Source: Hyphomicrobiales bacterium
GTDB lineage: Bacteria; Pseudomonadota; Alphaproteobacteria; Rhizobiales; JAJFHB01
Direction of reading: 5' to 3'
DNA: 64,000 bases
NCBI GenBank assembly: GCA_021775755.1
Contig: JAJFHE010000033.1
Coordinates: 248,001-312,000 of the forward strand
The translations under genes were made by a program, and so were the position numbers. The notes below the pieces were generated by a model, which was given only the letters and a program-made list of their open reading frames with translations, was not told the origin of the DNA and searched no databases. Numbering within the stretch: position 1 is the first letter of the stretch; each line of letters starts with the position of its first letter. Below are positions 17,978-26,046 of this stretch, piece by piece.

Positions 17978-18130
17978 CAAACCCTCCTTGATGGGGACTG
18001 CGTTTTCTATCACTCCCGGCAACGAGAGTATAGCTGTCACTTGGATGTACTCAAGCGGTTGTGATGTGCACGGATCGGGTGCGCCGTCGCTGTTCGGTCC
18101 CGGGCCGCGGGGCAGCGCGCCGCAAGATTA

Positions 18131-21100
18131 TCACGCAGCGGCACGGCGCTTGGACGAAGCAGCCTTAAACTGTTCAAAAAGCTCACGTTCCTTCTGCCGC
18201 GCCTCATCGAGATGCCGAGCCTTGACGTGACCATAACCCCTTATGTGCTCGGGAATGCTGGCGATCTCCACTGCGACCTCGAGGTTACTCTTGCTCAACG
18301 ATGTAAGCAGCCGCTTGACCGTCGCTTCATATTCGCCAATAAGCCCTCGCTCCATGCGCCGCTCCGCCGTGTAGCCGAACGGATCGAATGCCGTGCCGCG
18401 CAGGACCTTAAGCGGCGCAAGCAGCCGGAACGCACCGAGTATCCAGGCACCGAACTCCGTCTTCTTCGGTTCGCCACTGTCTAGATCGCGGCGCCCGAGC
18501 AGCGGCGGCGCAAGATGCAGTTTCAGTCTGTAATTCCCGCTGAACTGTTGGGCAACGGAGCGCACAAAACTGCCATCCGTATAGAGCCGTGCGACTTCGT
18601 ACTCGTCCTTGTAGGCGAGCAGCTTGAAATAGTAGCGCGCCACCGCTTCCGAGAGCCCCGTTTGCCCGGGCGCAACAGCCGTCTCGGCCTGTGCAACCTT
18701 ATCGACCAGCGAGCGGTAGCGCTCTCCATAGGCGGCGTTCTGGTAGCCGGTCAGAAACGCCACACGGCGCTCGACGAAAGAAGCAAAGTCATCGCCTTCC
18801 CCATCATCGGGGACGGCCACGTCTTCATCCGGGGCAACGATTGCTTCAACGCTCGCAAGGTCGGCGGCCGCCCGGCGCCCCCAGGTGAAAGCTTCACGGT
18901 TCATCGCAACCGCGACACCATTGAGCTCAATCGCCCGCTCGATCGCGTGCGCACTCACCGGCAGCAAGCCGCGCTGCGATGCAAAGCCGACGATGAACAG
19001 ATTGGATCCGATCGAATCTCCAAGCAGCGCCGTTGCCAGACGGTGTGCGTCGACCAGCTCGACATTCTTGCGCCGTGCCCGCGCTTCGATGGCGATCCGC
19101 AAACGCTCCGTTGGCAGGCTGAAATCCGCATCGCGCGTGAACTGCGCCGTCATCTGCTCGTGACTGTTGACAACCACGCGGGTATGGCCGGGCCGGAACG
19201 TGCTGAGGTTTTTCTCCGCGCCCGTGGTCACAAGATCGCAGCCGAGCACAAGGTCCGAGTCGCCCGCTGCCAGCCGGATCGTCTGGATGTCTTCCGGTTT
19301 CGCACCGATCTTCATGTGCGTCACCACCGAGCCGTTCTTCTGCGACAGTCCCGCCATGTCGATCATGCCGGCGCCCTTGCCTTCCAGATGCGCCGCCATG
19401 CCGATGATCTGGCCGAGCGTGACGACCCCGGTGCCGCCGATGCCGGTGATCAAAATGCCGTAGGGACGCTCAAGGGCCGGTTGTTCCGGCTCCGGCAAAT
19501 CCGCGAACTCAACTTGCGGAAGCGCCTTCTTCTGCGCCGCCTGGCCAAGCGCCAGTTCACCGCCATGCACCGTAACGAAGCTCGGACAGAACCCGTTTAC
19601 GCAGGAGTAATCCTTGTTGCATACGGATTGATCGATACGCCGCTTGCGGCCGAATTCGGTTTCCGACGGCACCACGGCGACGCAGTTCGATTTGACGCCG
19701 CAGTCTCCGCAACCCTCGCAAACGAGCTCATTGATGAAAACGCGCTTGGGCGGATCGGGAAACAGGCCGCGCTTGCGCCGCCGCCGCTTTTCCGCTGCAC
19801 AGGTCTGGTCGTAGATGAGGACCGTGACCCCGGCAATTTCCTGCAGCTCTTCCTGCACTTTCTCAAGCTCGTCACGATGATAGAACGTGGTGAACTGCGG
19901 GAAGCCGGCGCTGGGTGCATATTTGTCCGGCTCATCGCTCACCACGACAACGCGCTTTGCGCCTTCCGCCGCGACCTGCCGGGCAATCATCGGCACGGTC
20001 AGCGAGCCCTCATGCGGCTGGCCGCCGGTCATGGCCACGGCATCGTTGTAAAGGATCTTGTAGGTGACGTTCACATTCGCCGCCACGCAGGCTCTGAGCG
20101 CCATGATGCCTGAGTGATTGTAGGTGCCATCGCCGAGATTCTGGAATATGTGCTCACGCGTCGAGAACGGCGCCTCGCCGATCCAATTGGCGCCCTCGCC
20201 GCCCATATGAGTGGCGCCCTCGGTATTGCGTTCTGGAATGTACTGAACCATCCAGTGGCATCCGATGCCCGCATAGGCGCGCGCGCCGTCGGGGATCGTG
20301 GTCGAGCTGTTATGCGGACAACCGGCACAGAAATAGGGAATGCGCGAGGCCACATCGGGCGTATTGCGCACGTTGCCTTCCGCCGTTTCGAGCCGTTCAA
20401 GTTCCTGCGCGATGCGTTCATCGGGCTGGCGCGGCAAAATCCGGCTGGCCAGCGCGATGGCGATCTGATTGGGATCGAGAGCGCCCTTGGCCGGAAACAG
20501 GTTGTGACCGTCCTCATCCTTCTTGCCGATGATCGCCGGAGCCTTGGCGGTGCCATATAGTTGCTCGCGCACTTGCGTTTCGATCAGCGAGCGCTTTTCT
20601 TCCACGACAATGATCATGTCGAGACCGCGCGCGAACTTGGCGATTATTTCCGGATCGAGGGGCCACACCATGCCGATCTTCAAAAGCCGGATGCCGAGTT
20701 TCGAGGCGCGCACTTCGTCGATGCCAAGCTCGTCAAGCGCCTCGCGCACATCGAGGTAGCTCTTGCCCGTCGACACGATGCCGATTTTCGGCGCCCGCCC
20801 GCCCCCGAACACGATGCGGTCGAGGTTGTTGGCGCGGGCAAAGGCGACGGCGGCAAAGCGCTTTTGTTCGTGAATGCGCTCTTCCTGCTCGTGCCGGTCG
20901 TCCCAGGGCCGGATATTGAGGCCGCCCTCGGGCATGTCGAAATCGCCCGGAAGATTGATCTTGATGCGGTTCGGATCCGCATCCGCCACGGTTGTCGACT
21001 CAACCGTGTCCTTCATGCATTTGAGGCCGACCCAGCAGCCGCTATAGCGCGACAGCGCCCAACCGTAGATGCCGTAGTCGAGGAGTTCCTGAACGCCGGC

Positions 21101-21619
21101 CGGATTGAGGATCGGCATCATCACGTCGACAAGAATAAACTCGCTTTGATGCGGCACCGTGGAGGATTCCGCCGTGTGGTCGTCGCCCATGAGGACCAGT
21201 ACGCCGCCATTCTTTGAACTGCCGGCCATGTTGGCATGGCGGAAAATATCACCGCAACGGTCAACGCCCGGGCCCTTGCCGTACCAGATGCCGAACACGC
21301 CGTCATGTTTGCCTTCGCCGCGCATCTCGGCCTGCTGCGTCCCCCAAAGCGCGGTTGCCGCCATATCCTCGTTGAGGCCCGGCTGAAACTTCACATTGTA
21401 GGGCTCAAGCGCCGCCTTGGAGCGTGCGAACTGCTGATCAAGCCCGCCGAGTGGCGAACCGCGATAGCCCGACACATAGCCCGCCGTATTCAGGCCCTCG
21501 CCCTTGTCGCGTGTGCGCTGCATCATGGTCAGGCGGACGATCGCCTGGGTCCCCGAAAGCAGTACTTTTTTCTTGGTCAGGTCGTATCGGTCCGAAAGGC
21601 TCACATCAGCGAGCGTCAT
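18131..21619 (-). CDS. Fused indolepyruvate ferredoxin oxidoreductase (IorA-IorB type)
   Basis: It decarboxylates aryl or branched 2-oxo acids to acyl-CoA using thiamine diphosphate and Fe-S clusters. The 1162-residue chain is the single-polypeptide form common in proteobacteria. An N-terminal pyrimidine-type domain (GYVSGYRGSPLGGLDQQF near residue 45) is followed by the TPP site GDGTYNHSGIMAL (about 500). A cysteine-rich Fe-S segment comes next (CEGCGDCGVKSNC about 640, then CNKDYSCVNGFCPSF), then a gamma-type domain opening GILITGIGGTGVVTLGQIIG. ATG at 21619 has GGGAAGA upstream. It may feed acyl-CoA into the neighbouring acyl-CoA dehydrogenase genes. Confidence 0.9.
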   Translation of the reverse strand: MTLADVSLSDRYDLTKKKVLLSGTQAIVRLTMMQRTRDKGEGLNTAGYVSGYRGSPLGGLDQQFARSKAALEPYNVKFQPGLNEDMAATALWGTQQAEMRGEGKHDGVFGIWYGKGPGVDRCGDIFRHANMAGSSKNGGVLVLMGDDHTAESSTVPHQSEFILVDVMMPILNPAGVQELLDYGIYGWALSRYSGCWVGLKCMKDTVESTTVADADPNRIKINLPGDFDMPEGGLNIRPWDDRHEQEERIHEQKRFAAVAFARANNLDRIVFGGGRAPKIGIVSTGKSYLDVREALDELGIDEVRASKLGIRLLKIGMVWPLDPEIIAKFARGLDMIIVVEEKRSLIETQVREQLYGTAKAPAIIGKKDEDGHNLFPAKGALDPNQIAIALASRILPRQPDERIAQELERLETAEGNVRNTPDVASRIPYFCAGCPHNSSTTIPDGARAYAGIGCHWMVQYIPERNTEGATHMGGEGANWIGEAPFSTREHIFQNLGDGTYNHSGIMALRACVAANVNVTYKILYNDAVAMTGGQPHEGSLTVPMIARQVAAEGAKRVVVVSDEPDKYAPSAGFPQFTTFYHRDELEKVQEELQEIAGVTVLIYDQTCAAEKRRRRKRGLFPDPPKRVFINELVCEGCGDCGVKSNCVAVVPSETEFGRKRRIDQSVCNKDYSCVNGFCPSFVTVHGGELALGQAAQKKALPQVEFADLPEPEQPALERPYGILITGIGGTGVVTLGQIIGMAAHLEGKGAGMIDMAGLSQKNGSVVTHMKIGAKPEDIQTIRLAAGDSDLVLGCDLVTTGAEKNLSTFRPGHTRVVVNSHEQMTAQFTRDADFSLPTERLRIAIEARARRKNVELVDAHRLATALLGDSIGSNLFIVGFASQRGLLPVSAHAIERAIELNGVAVAMNREAFTWGRRAAADLASVEAIVAPDEDVAVPDDGEGDDFASFVERRVAFLTGYQNAAYGERYRSLVDKVAQAETAVAPGQTGLSEAVARYYFKLLAYKDEYEVARLYTDGSFVRSVAQQFSGNYRLKLHLAPPLLGRRDLDSGEPKKTEFGAWILGAFRLLAPLKVLRGTAFDPFGYTAERRMERGLIGEYEATVKRLLTSLSKSNLEVAVEIASIPEHIRGYGHVKARHLDEARQKERELFEQFKAASSKRRAAA

Positions 21620-21818
21620 GGCATGTCTTCCCGAAACTGCCACCCGGCCAGGCCGCCGGGGGTCTTGCCCTAATAGGTAAGCAATATTGACATATAATAA
21701 CGTCCTAAGTCAACTCAACTCCCCGCGGGCACAGCCGTTATGCGGCATCGAAGGTATGCCACCGGCGCGCCCGGCGCCAGTCCATCACGTGGAATAACCG
21801 TTCACATTTGCCGGCGCG

Positions 21819-23024
21819 CTAAACGCCCCAGCGCCAGAAATCGAGGCCCTCTTTCCGGTAGGCCCGCGACAGCACCATTTTGTGGACTTCCGACGCCCCG
21901 TCCACCAGCCTGGCGCAACGGGCATATCGATAAATCCACTCAAGTACGGTGTCCTGAGAATAGCCCTTTGCTCCGCACAGCTGGATCGCCGTATCGCAGG
22001 CCTTGTGGATCGTATCGGCAACGTGAATCTTCGCCATCGACACCTCTTTGCGCGCATAGTCGCCCTGGTCGATCTTCCATGCCGCATTCATGGTGAGAAG
22101 ACGGCCGATGTGGATGTCCTTGGAAACGTCCCCCAGCATCATCTGCACCGACTCCCTGTCGGCCAGTTTGATGCCGAAGGATTCACGTTCCGATATGTAG
22201 TCATTGGCGATCTCAAGGCAGCGCTTGGCAAGACCAAGCCAGCGCATGCAATGTGTCAGCCGCGCCGGCCCGAGCCGCATTTGAGTGATGCGCAAACCGT
22301 CGCCCTCTTCCAGAAGCCGGTGTTCGTCGGGGATCTCCAGTCCGTCGAATTCAACCTCGCAGACGCCGCCGTGCTCGTCGGGGCCCATATTCGCGATGCG
22401 CCGCGTGATGCGCCAGCCGGGATCGTCCTTGTGGTACAAAAATGTACTCAGACCCCGGCGCGGATCATCCGAAGTGCGCGCCATCAAGATAAAATGGCTC
22501 GCCACTTCAGCGCCGGAGATGAACCACTTGTTGCCATGAACAACCCAGCCATCGCCCTTGCGTTCCGCCTTGGTCAGCATCATGCCACCGGGGTCGGAAC
22601 CCGATCCCGGGTGAGGTTCGGTCATCACAAACGATGAACGCACATCGCCGTCGATGATTGGTTGCAGCCACTTGTCCTTCATGGACTCGCTTGGCAGGAT
22701 CTTGTTGAGCACGCTCATATTGCCATCGTCCGGCGCCTGGCAGTTGATGCACACAGGCCCGAATATGGAGCGGTTGGCTTCTTCATAAAGCGCCGCCCAG
22801 CCGATGACCCGCAATCCCATGCCGCCACGCTCCTTCGGCATCTGCGGCGCCCACAGACCCGCCGCGCGCGCTTTCGCACGCATCGTTGCCAATACACTCA
22901 GCTTGATGTTGTCGTATTCGTTGTAATTGGCGCGGTCCGCTTCAAGCGGCACAACTTCCTCGGCAATGAATTCGCGCACCCTGAGGCGCAGGGCGTCGAT
23001 TTCAGGCGGCAGATTGAAATCCAT
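21819..23024 (-). CDS. Acyl-CoA dehydrogenase
   Basis: An FAD enzyme that makes 2-enoyl-CoA and passes electrons to ETF, whose genes are at 55.9-57.6 kb. It has 401 residues. FVMTEPHPGSGSDPGGM (about residue 135) is the FAD/substrate loop, and the C-terminal YARCARLVDGASEVHKMVLS motif is typical of the ACAD10/11-like group. ATG at 23024 has AAGGAA upstream. It lies 26 bases behind the SDR gene at the end of the TRAP operon, implying that the imported acid is oxidised as a CoA ester. Confidence 0.9.
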   Translation of the reverse strand: MDFNLPPEIDALRLRVREFIAEEVVPLEADRANYNEYDNIKLSVLATMRAKARAAGLWAPQMPKERGGMGLRVIGWAALYEEANRSIFGPVCINCQAPDDGNMSVLNKILPSESMKDKWLQPIIDGDVRSSFVMTEPHPGSGSDPGGMMLTKAERKGDGWVVHGNKWFISGAEVASHFILMARTSDDPRRGLSTFLYHKDDPGWRITRRIANMGPDEHGGVCEVEFDGLEIPDEHRLLEEGDGLRITQMRLGPARLTHCMRWLGLAKRCLEIANDYISERESFGIKLADRESVQMMLGDVSKDIHIGRLLTMNAAWKIDQGDYARKEVSMAKIHVADTIHKACDTAIQLCGAKGYSQDTVLEWIYRYARCARLVDGASEVHKMVLSRAYRKEGLDFWRWGV

Positions 23025-23050
23025 GATGTTCCTTTCACAACTCTCGCGGT

Positions 23051-23833
23051 TCAGACTCCAAGGCCATGACCGCCATCAACCGTAATCACCGAGCCGGTCA
23101 TGAAACTTGAAGCCTCTGAGGCGAGCAACAGCACGATACCGTCCAGTTCGGATGGGTCGGCAACACGGCGTTGCGGAATCATGCGGATGAAGGGTTCGGC
23201 CTGGGGCGATTCAAAAAATGCCTCGTTCATCTCCGTCAATATGTAACCCGGCGCGATCGCATTGACGCGGATGCGATGCCGCGCCAGTTCAAGCGCCATT
23301 GCCTTGGTCAGTTGAATAACGGCTGCCTTGGACGCCGAATAGGCGCTGAGCGCGCGGGTTACGCGCAACCCCAGCAGCGATGCAATGTTGACAATACTGC
23401 CGCCGGTCTCGGCCTCTGTCATGCGGCGCGCGGCCTCCTGCGCAACGTGCCAAACTGCATCGAGATTGACATCCATGGTTTTGCGCCAGTCGTCTGCGGT
23501 CATATCCAGCACGGATTTCTGCACTGCAAGTCCTGCATTGTTGATCACAATGGTAACGGTGCCGAACGCGTTCTCGGCAGTGTTGAACGCATCCTCGATT
23601 TGCGAGGTTTGTGCGACATCCAGCGCCACTGGCAAGGCGGTCCCGCCGTCGGCCTCGATCTCTTTCACAAGCTCTTCCAAGCGCTCAAGACGCCGTGCCG
23701 CAACCACGACGCGCGCGCCATGCGCGGCGAGGACACGGGCGAACCTGCGGCCAAGACCGCTCGAAGCGCCGGTCACCAGCGCCGTCCGCCCGGCGATGTC
23801 GAAAAGATCGGAAGGTGATTTTATCTCACTCAC
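23051..23833 (-). CDS. SDR family NAD(P)-dependent oxidoreductase
   Basis: A classical short-chain dehydrogenase of 260 residues. The cofactor motif TGASSGLGRRFA begins near residue 20, followed by NNAG (about 98) and the catalytic YSASK (about 165). The start is GTG at 23833 with AAGGG upstream. Similar enzymes act as 3-hydroxyacyl-CoA or alcohol dehydrogenases; the substrate cannot be read here. It is flanked by the TRAP large permease and the acyl-CoA dehydrogenase in one transcription direction. Confidence 0.88.
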   Translation of the reverse strand: MSEIKSPSDLFDIAGRTALVTGASSGLGRRFARVLAAHGARVVVAARRLERLEELVKEIEADGGTALPVALDVAQTSQIEDAFNTAENAFGTVTIVINNAGLAVQKSVLDMTADDWRKTMDVNLDAVWHVAQEAARRMTEAETGGSIVNIASLLGLRVTRALSAYSASKAAVIQLTKAMALELARHRIRVNAIAPGYILTEMNEAFFESPQAEPFIRMIPQRRVADPSELDGIVLLLASEASSFMTGSVITVDGGHGLGV

Positions 23834-23866
23834 TCGGGGAACCCTTCCTGATGTACAAAAACGCGG

Positions 23867-25471
23867 TCACAAACCATAAAGCGCCTCCGGCAACCAGGTC
23901 GCAAGGTGCGGGATGAACCAAACGATGGCAAGTGCCACCAGCTGCAGCGCGACGAACGGCGCCACCCCTTTATAGATATCGGTGGTGCGCACATCCGGCG
24001 GCGCCACACCGCGCAGGTAGAACAGGGCAAACCCGAACGGCGGCGTCAGAAACGACGTCTGCAGATTGAGCGCAAACAGTACCCCGAGCCAGACCGGCGT
24101 AATCGTAAAACCGGCTTCGGGTGGCATTTGCAACAGCACCGGCGCCACGACCGGCACGACGATGAACATGATCTCGAGAAAATCTAGAAAGAATCCCATA
24201 ACGAACATCACGGCCATTACCGTGAGAAGCGCGCCCGCCGGCCCCCCCGGCAAATCGCTCAGGAAACGCTCGATCATGTGATCGCCGCCAAAGCCGCGCA
24301 GCACCAACGCAAACAGCGAAGCGCCGATCACGATGGCGAAGATCATCGCCGAAAGCACCAGCGTGGCGCGGATGATCTCCGGCAACAACCTCCCGCCGCC
24401 CTCGCTGCCGGGTGCGGAAAAGAGCGCCCGCAGCGCCACGGCAAGCCCGGCAACACCGAGGCCTGTCAGGATGAACGCCACCGCCGAGCGCACGACAACG
24501 AATGCGCCGCCCCCGGCCCGGGCTTCGCGCAGATCGAAGGCGATGGCGAGCACGAAAAGAACGAGCCAGGCCAGCAGGCCAATTGTGATCGCCGCCCGGC
24601 CGCGCGCTGCAACCTTATGCCCTGCGAGCATCAGCGCGCCGACCGCGCCAACGCTTGATGCTTCAACGGCAGGTGCAATGCCCGAGAGAATCGAACCCAG
24701 TACCGCAACAATCAAAAACACCGGTGCGAACAGCACGCGGCATAATTGACCGAAGGACGCGCGCTCAGCCGCCTCGCGCATTGGCGGCGCGCGGTCGGGG
24801 CGCAGTCTTGCGTAGAAAATCTGGAACCCGATGTAGAGCGCAACCAGCATCAGACCGGGAACGAGCGCGCCCGCAAACAGCTCTTTCACAGTGATGGTTT
24901 CCGGCGCCGAAATACCGAGATCGAACTGCGCGGTCTGATAGGCGATGGAGAGTTGATCGGCGAGCAGCACAAGAATAATGGACGGCGGAATGATCTGCCC
25001 CAGAGTTCCGCAGGCCGCAATCGACCCACAGGAAAAGGCAGCGCCATAGCCGCGCTTCAACATCACCGGCAGCGCCAGGAGCCCCATGGTGACAACCGTT
25101 GCCCCGACGATGCCGGTCGATGCGGCCATGAGCATGCCGACAATGCTGACCGCATAGGCCATGCCGCCTGGAAAGCGCCCAAACAGCCCGCCCATCGCTT
25201 CTAGCAAATCGCGCGCGGTGCGCGAGCGCTCCAGCGCAACGCCCATAAGAATGAACAGCGGCACGGCGATCCAGATCTCAGCCGACATGGTTGCGAAGAC
25301 GCGCTGCGGGAACGCCCCGAGAAGGGTGAGGTCGAACACACCCATCGCATTGCCCGCAAGCGCAAATCCAAGCGCCGTGCCCGCAAGCACGAAAGCCACG
25401 GGGATCCCGGTCATCAACAGGGCGACAACGCCCGTCAGCATTAACAGACAAATGAACTCCGCCAGTTGCAT
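23867..25471 (-). CDS. dctM: TRAP transporter large permease (second set)
   Basis: The membrane subunit that drives Na+-coupled uptake. It has 534 residues and about 14 hydrophobic segments. GATVVTMGLLALPVMLKRGY, GTLGQIIPPSIILVLLADQL and LQTSFLTPPFGFALFYLRGV are DctM hallmarks of the FcbT3-like branch. It is longer than the usual 430 residues because of an inserted region at roughly 290-390 with extra membrane segments. It starts four bases after the small-permease stop. Confidence 0.9.
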   Translation of the reverse strand: MQLAEFICLLMLTGVVALLMTGIPVAFVLAGTALGFALAGNAMGVFDLTLLGAFPQRVFATMSAEIWIAVPLFILMGVALERSRTARDLLEAMGGLFGRFPGGMAYAVSIVGMLMAASTGIVGATVVTMGLLALPVMLKRGYGAAFSCGSIAACGTLGQIIPPSIILVLLADQLSIAYQTAQFDLGISAPETITVKELFAGALVPGLMLVALYIGFQIFYARLRPDRAPPMREAAERASFGQLCRVLFAPVFLIVAVLGSILSGIAPAVEASSVGAVGALMLAGHKVAARGRAAITIGLLAWLVLFVLAIAFDLREARAGGGAFVVVRSAVAFILTGLGVAGLAVALRALFSAPGSEGGGRLLPEIIRATLVLSAMIFAIVIGASLFALVLRGFGGDHMIERFLSDLPGGPAGALLTVMAVMFVMGFFLDFLEIMFIVVPVVAPVLLQMPPEAGFTITPVWLGVLFALNLQTSFLTPPFGFALFYLRGVAPPDVRTTDIYKGVAPFVALQLVALAIVWFIPHLATWLPEALYGL

Positions 25472-25474
25472 GGC

Positions 25475-25984
25475 CTAACGCGGACCCGAGAACCGCCGCG
25501 CGGCGGAAGTCGCCATCGAAACAGCTTGCAAAAACAGCGCCAGCGCGGCAATCCAGATTGCCGTCTTGTAGAGAAATACGAGCGGCACGCCCGCCCCTTC
25601 GCTGGTGCCTTCGAGCACCGCCCACGATCCCAGGACATAGCCCCGCGAACCGGCGAACAGCAGCACGCTCAAAGGCGCGATGAAAACGACCGCCGCACAG
25701 ATGTCGATTGCCGCCCGCGCCCGTTCACCGGCCGAACGGTAGAAGATGTCGACCCGGACATGCCGGTCGAGCAGCAGCGCATACGCCAGTCCCATGATGC
25801 AGAAGACACCGTTGATGTAGCGAAGATTGATCTGTTGCCAGACAAACCCGGTATCGAACACGTGCCTCAACACCATGACGCCGAACTGACCGAGGGCAAC
25901 GATGAGGACGAGCCAGGCGACACCGTGCGCAACCCCGCGGTTCACACGGTCGATAGTGTCGGACGCTTTGCGCAGGGAATTCAT
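25475..25984 (-). CDS. dctQ: TRAP transporter small permease (second set)
   Basis: The small membrane subunit, about 169 residues with four hydrophobic segments. RHVFDTGFVWQQINLRYINGVFCIMG and LLLDRHVRVDIFYRSA are typical DctQ features. ATG at 25984 is used; ATG at 25996 is also possible because neither has a clear ribosome site. It pairs with the following large permease. There is no binding-protein gene next to it, so it must share the upstream receptor or use a distant one. Confidence 0.85.
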   Translation of the reverse strand: MNSLRKASDTIDRVNRGVAHGVAWLVLIVALGQFGVMVLRHVFDTGFVWQQINLRYINGVFCIMGLAYALLLDRHVRVDIFYRSAGERARAAIDICAAVVFIAPLSVLLFAGSRGYVLGSWAVLEGTSEGAGVPLVFLYKTAIWIAALALFLQAVSMATSAARRFSGPR

Positions 25985-26046
25985 GGCAACGCCCATGTGG
26001 CACAGCGTGCACACATATTACAAGCCGGGCGCCGGGCGGTTAAGCC

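Noticed and set aside
18515-20113. 532-codon plus-strand frame across the indolepyruvate oxidoreductase gene
   Set aside because: It is antisense to a full-length enzyme with intact TPP and Fe-S motifs, lacks a ribosome site, and its translation is Arg/His-rich as expected of a GC-rich shadow.
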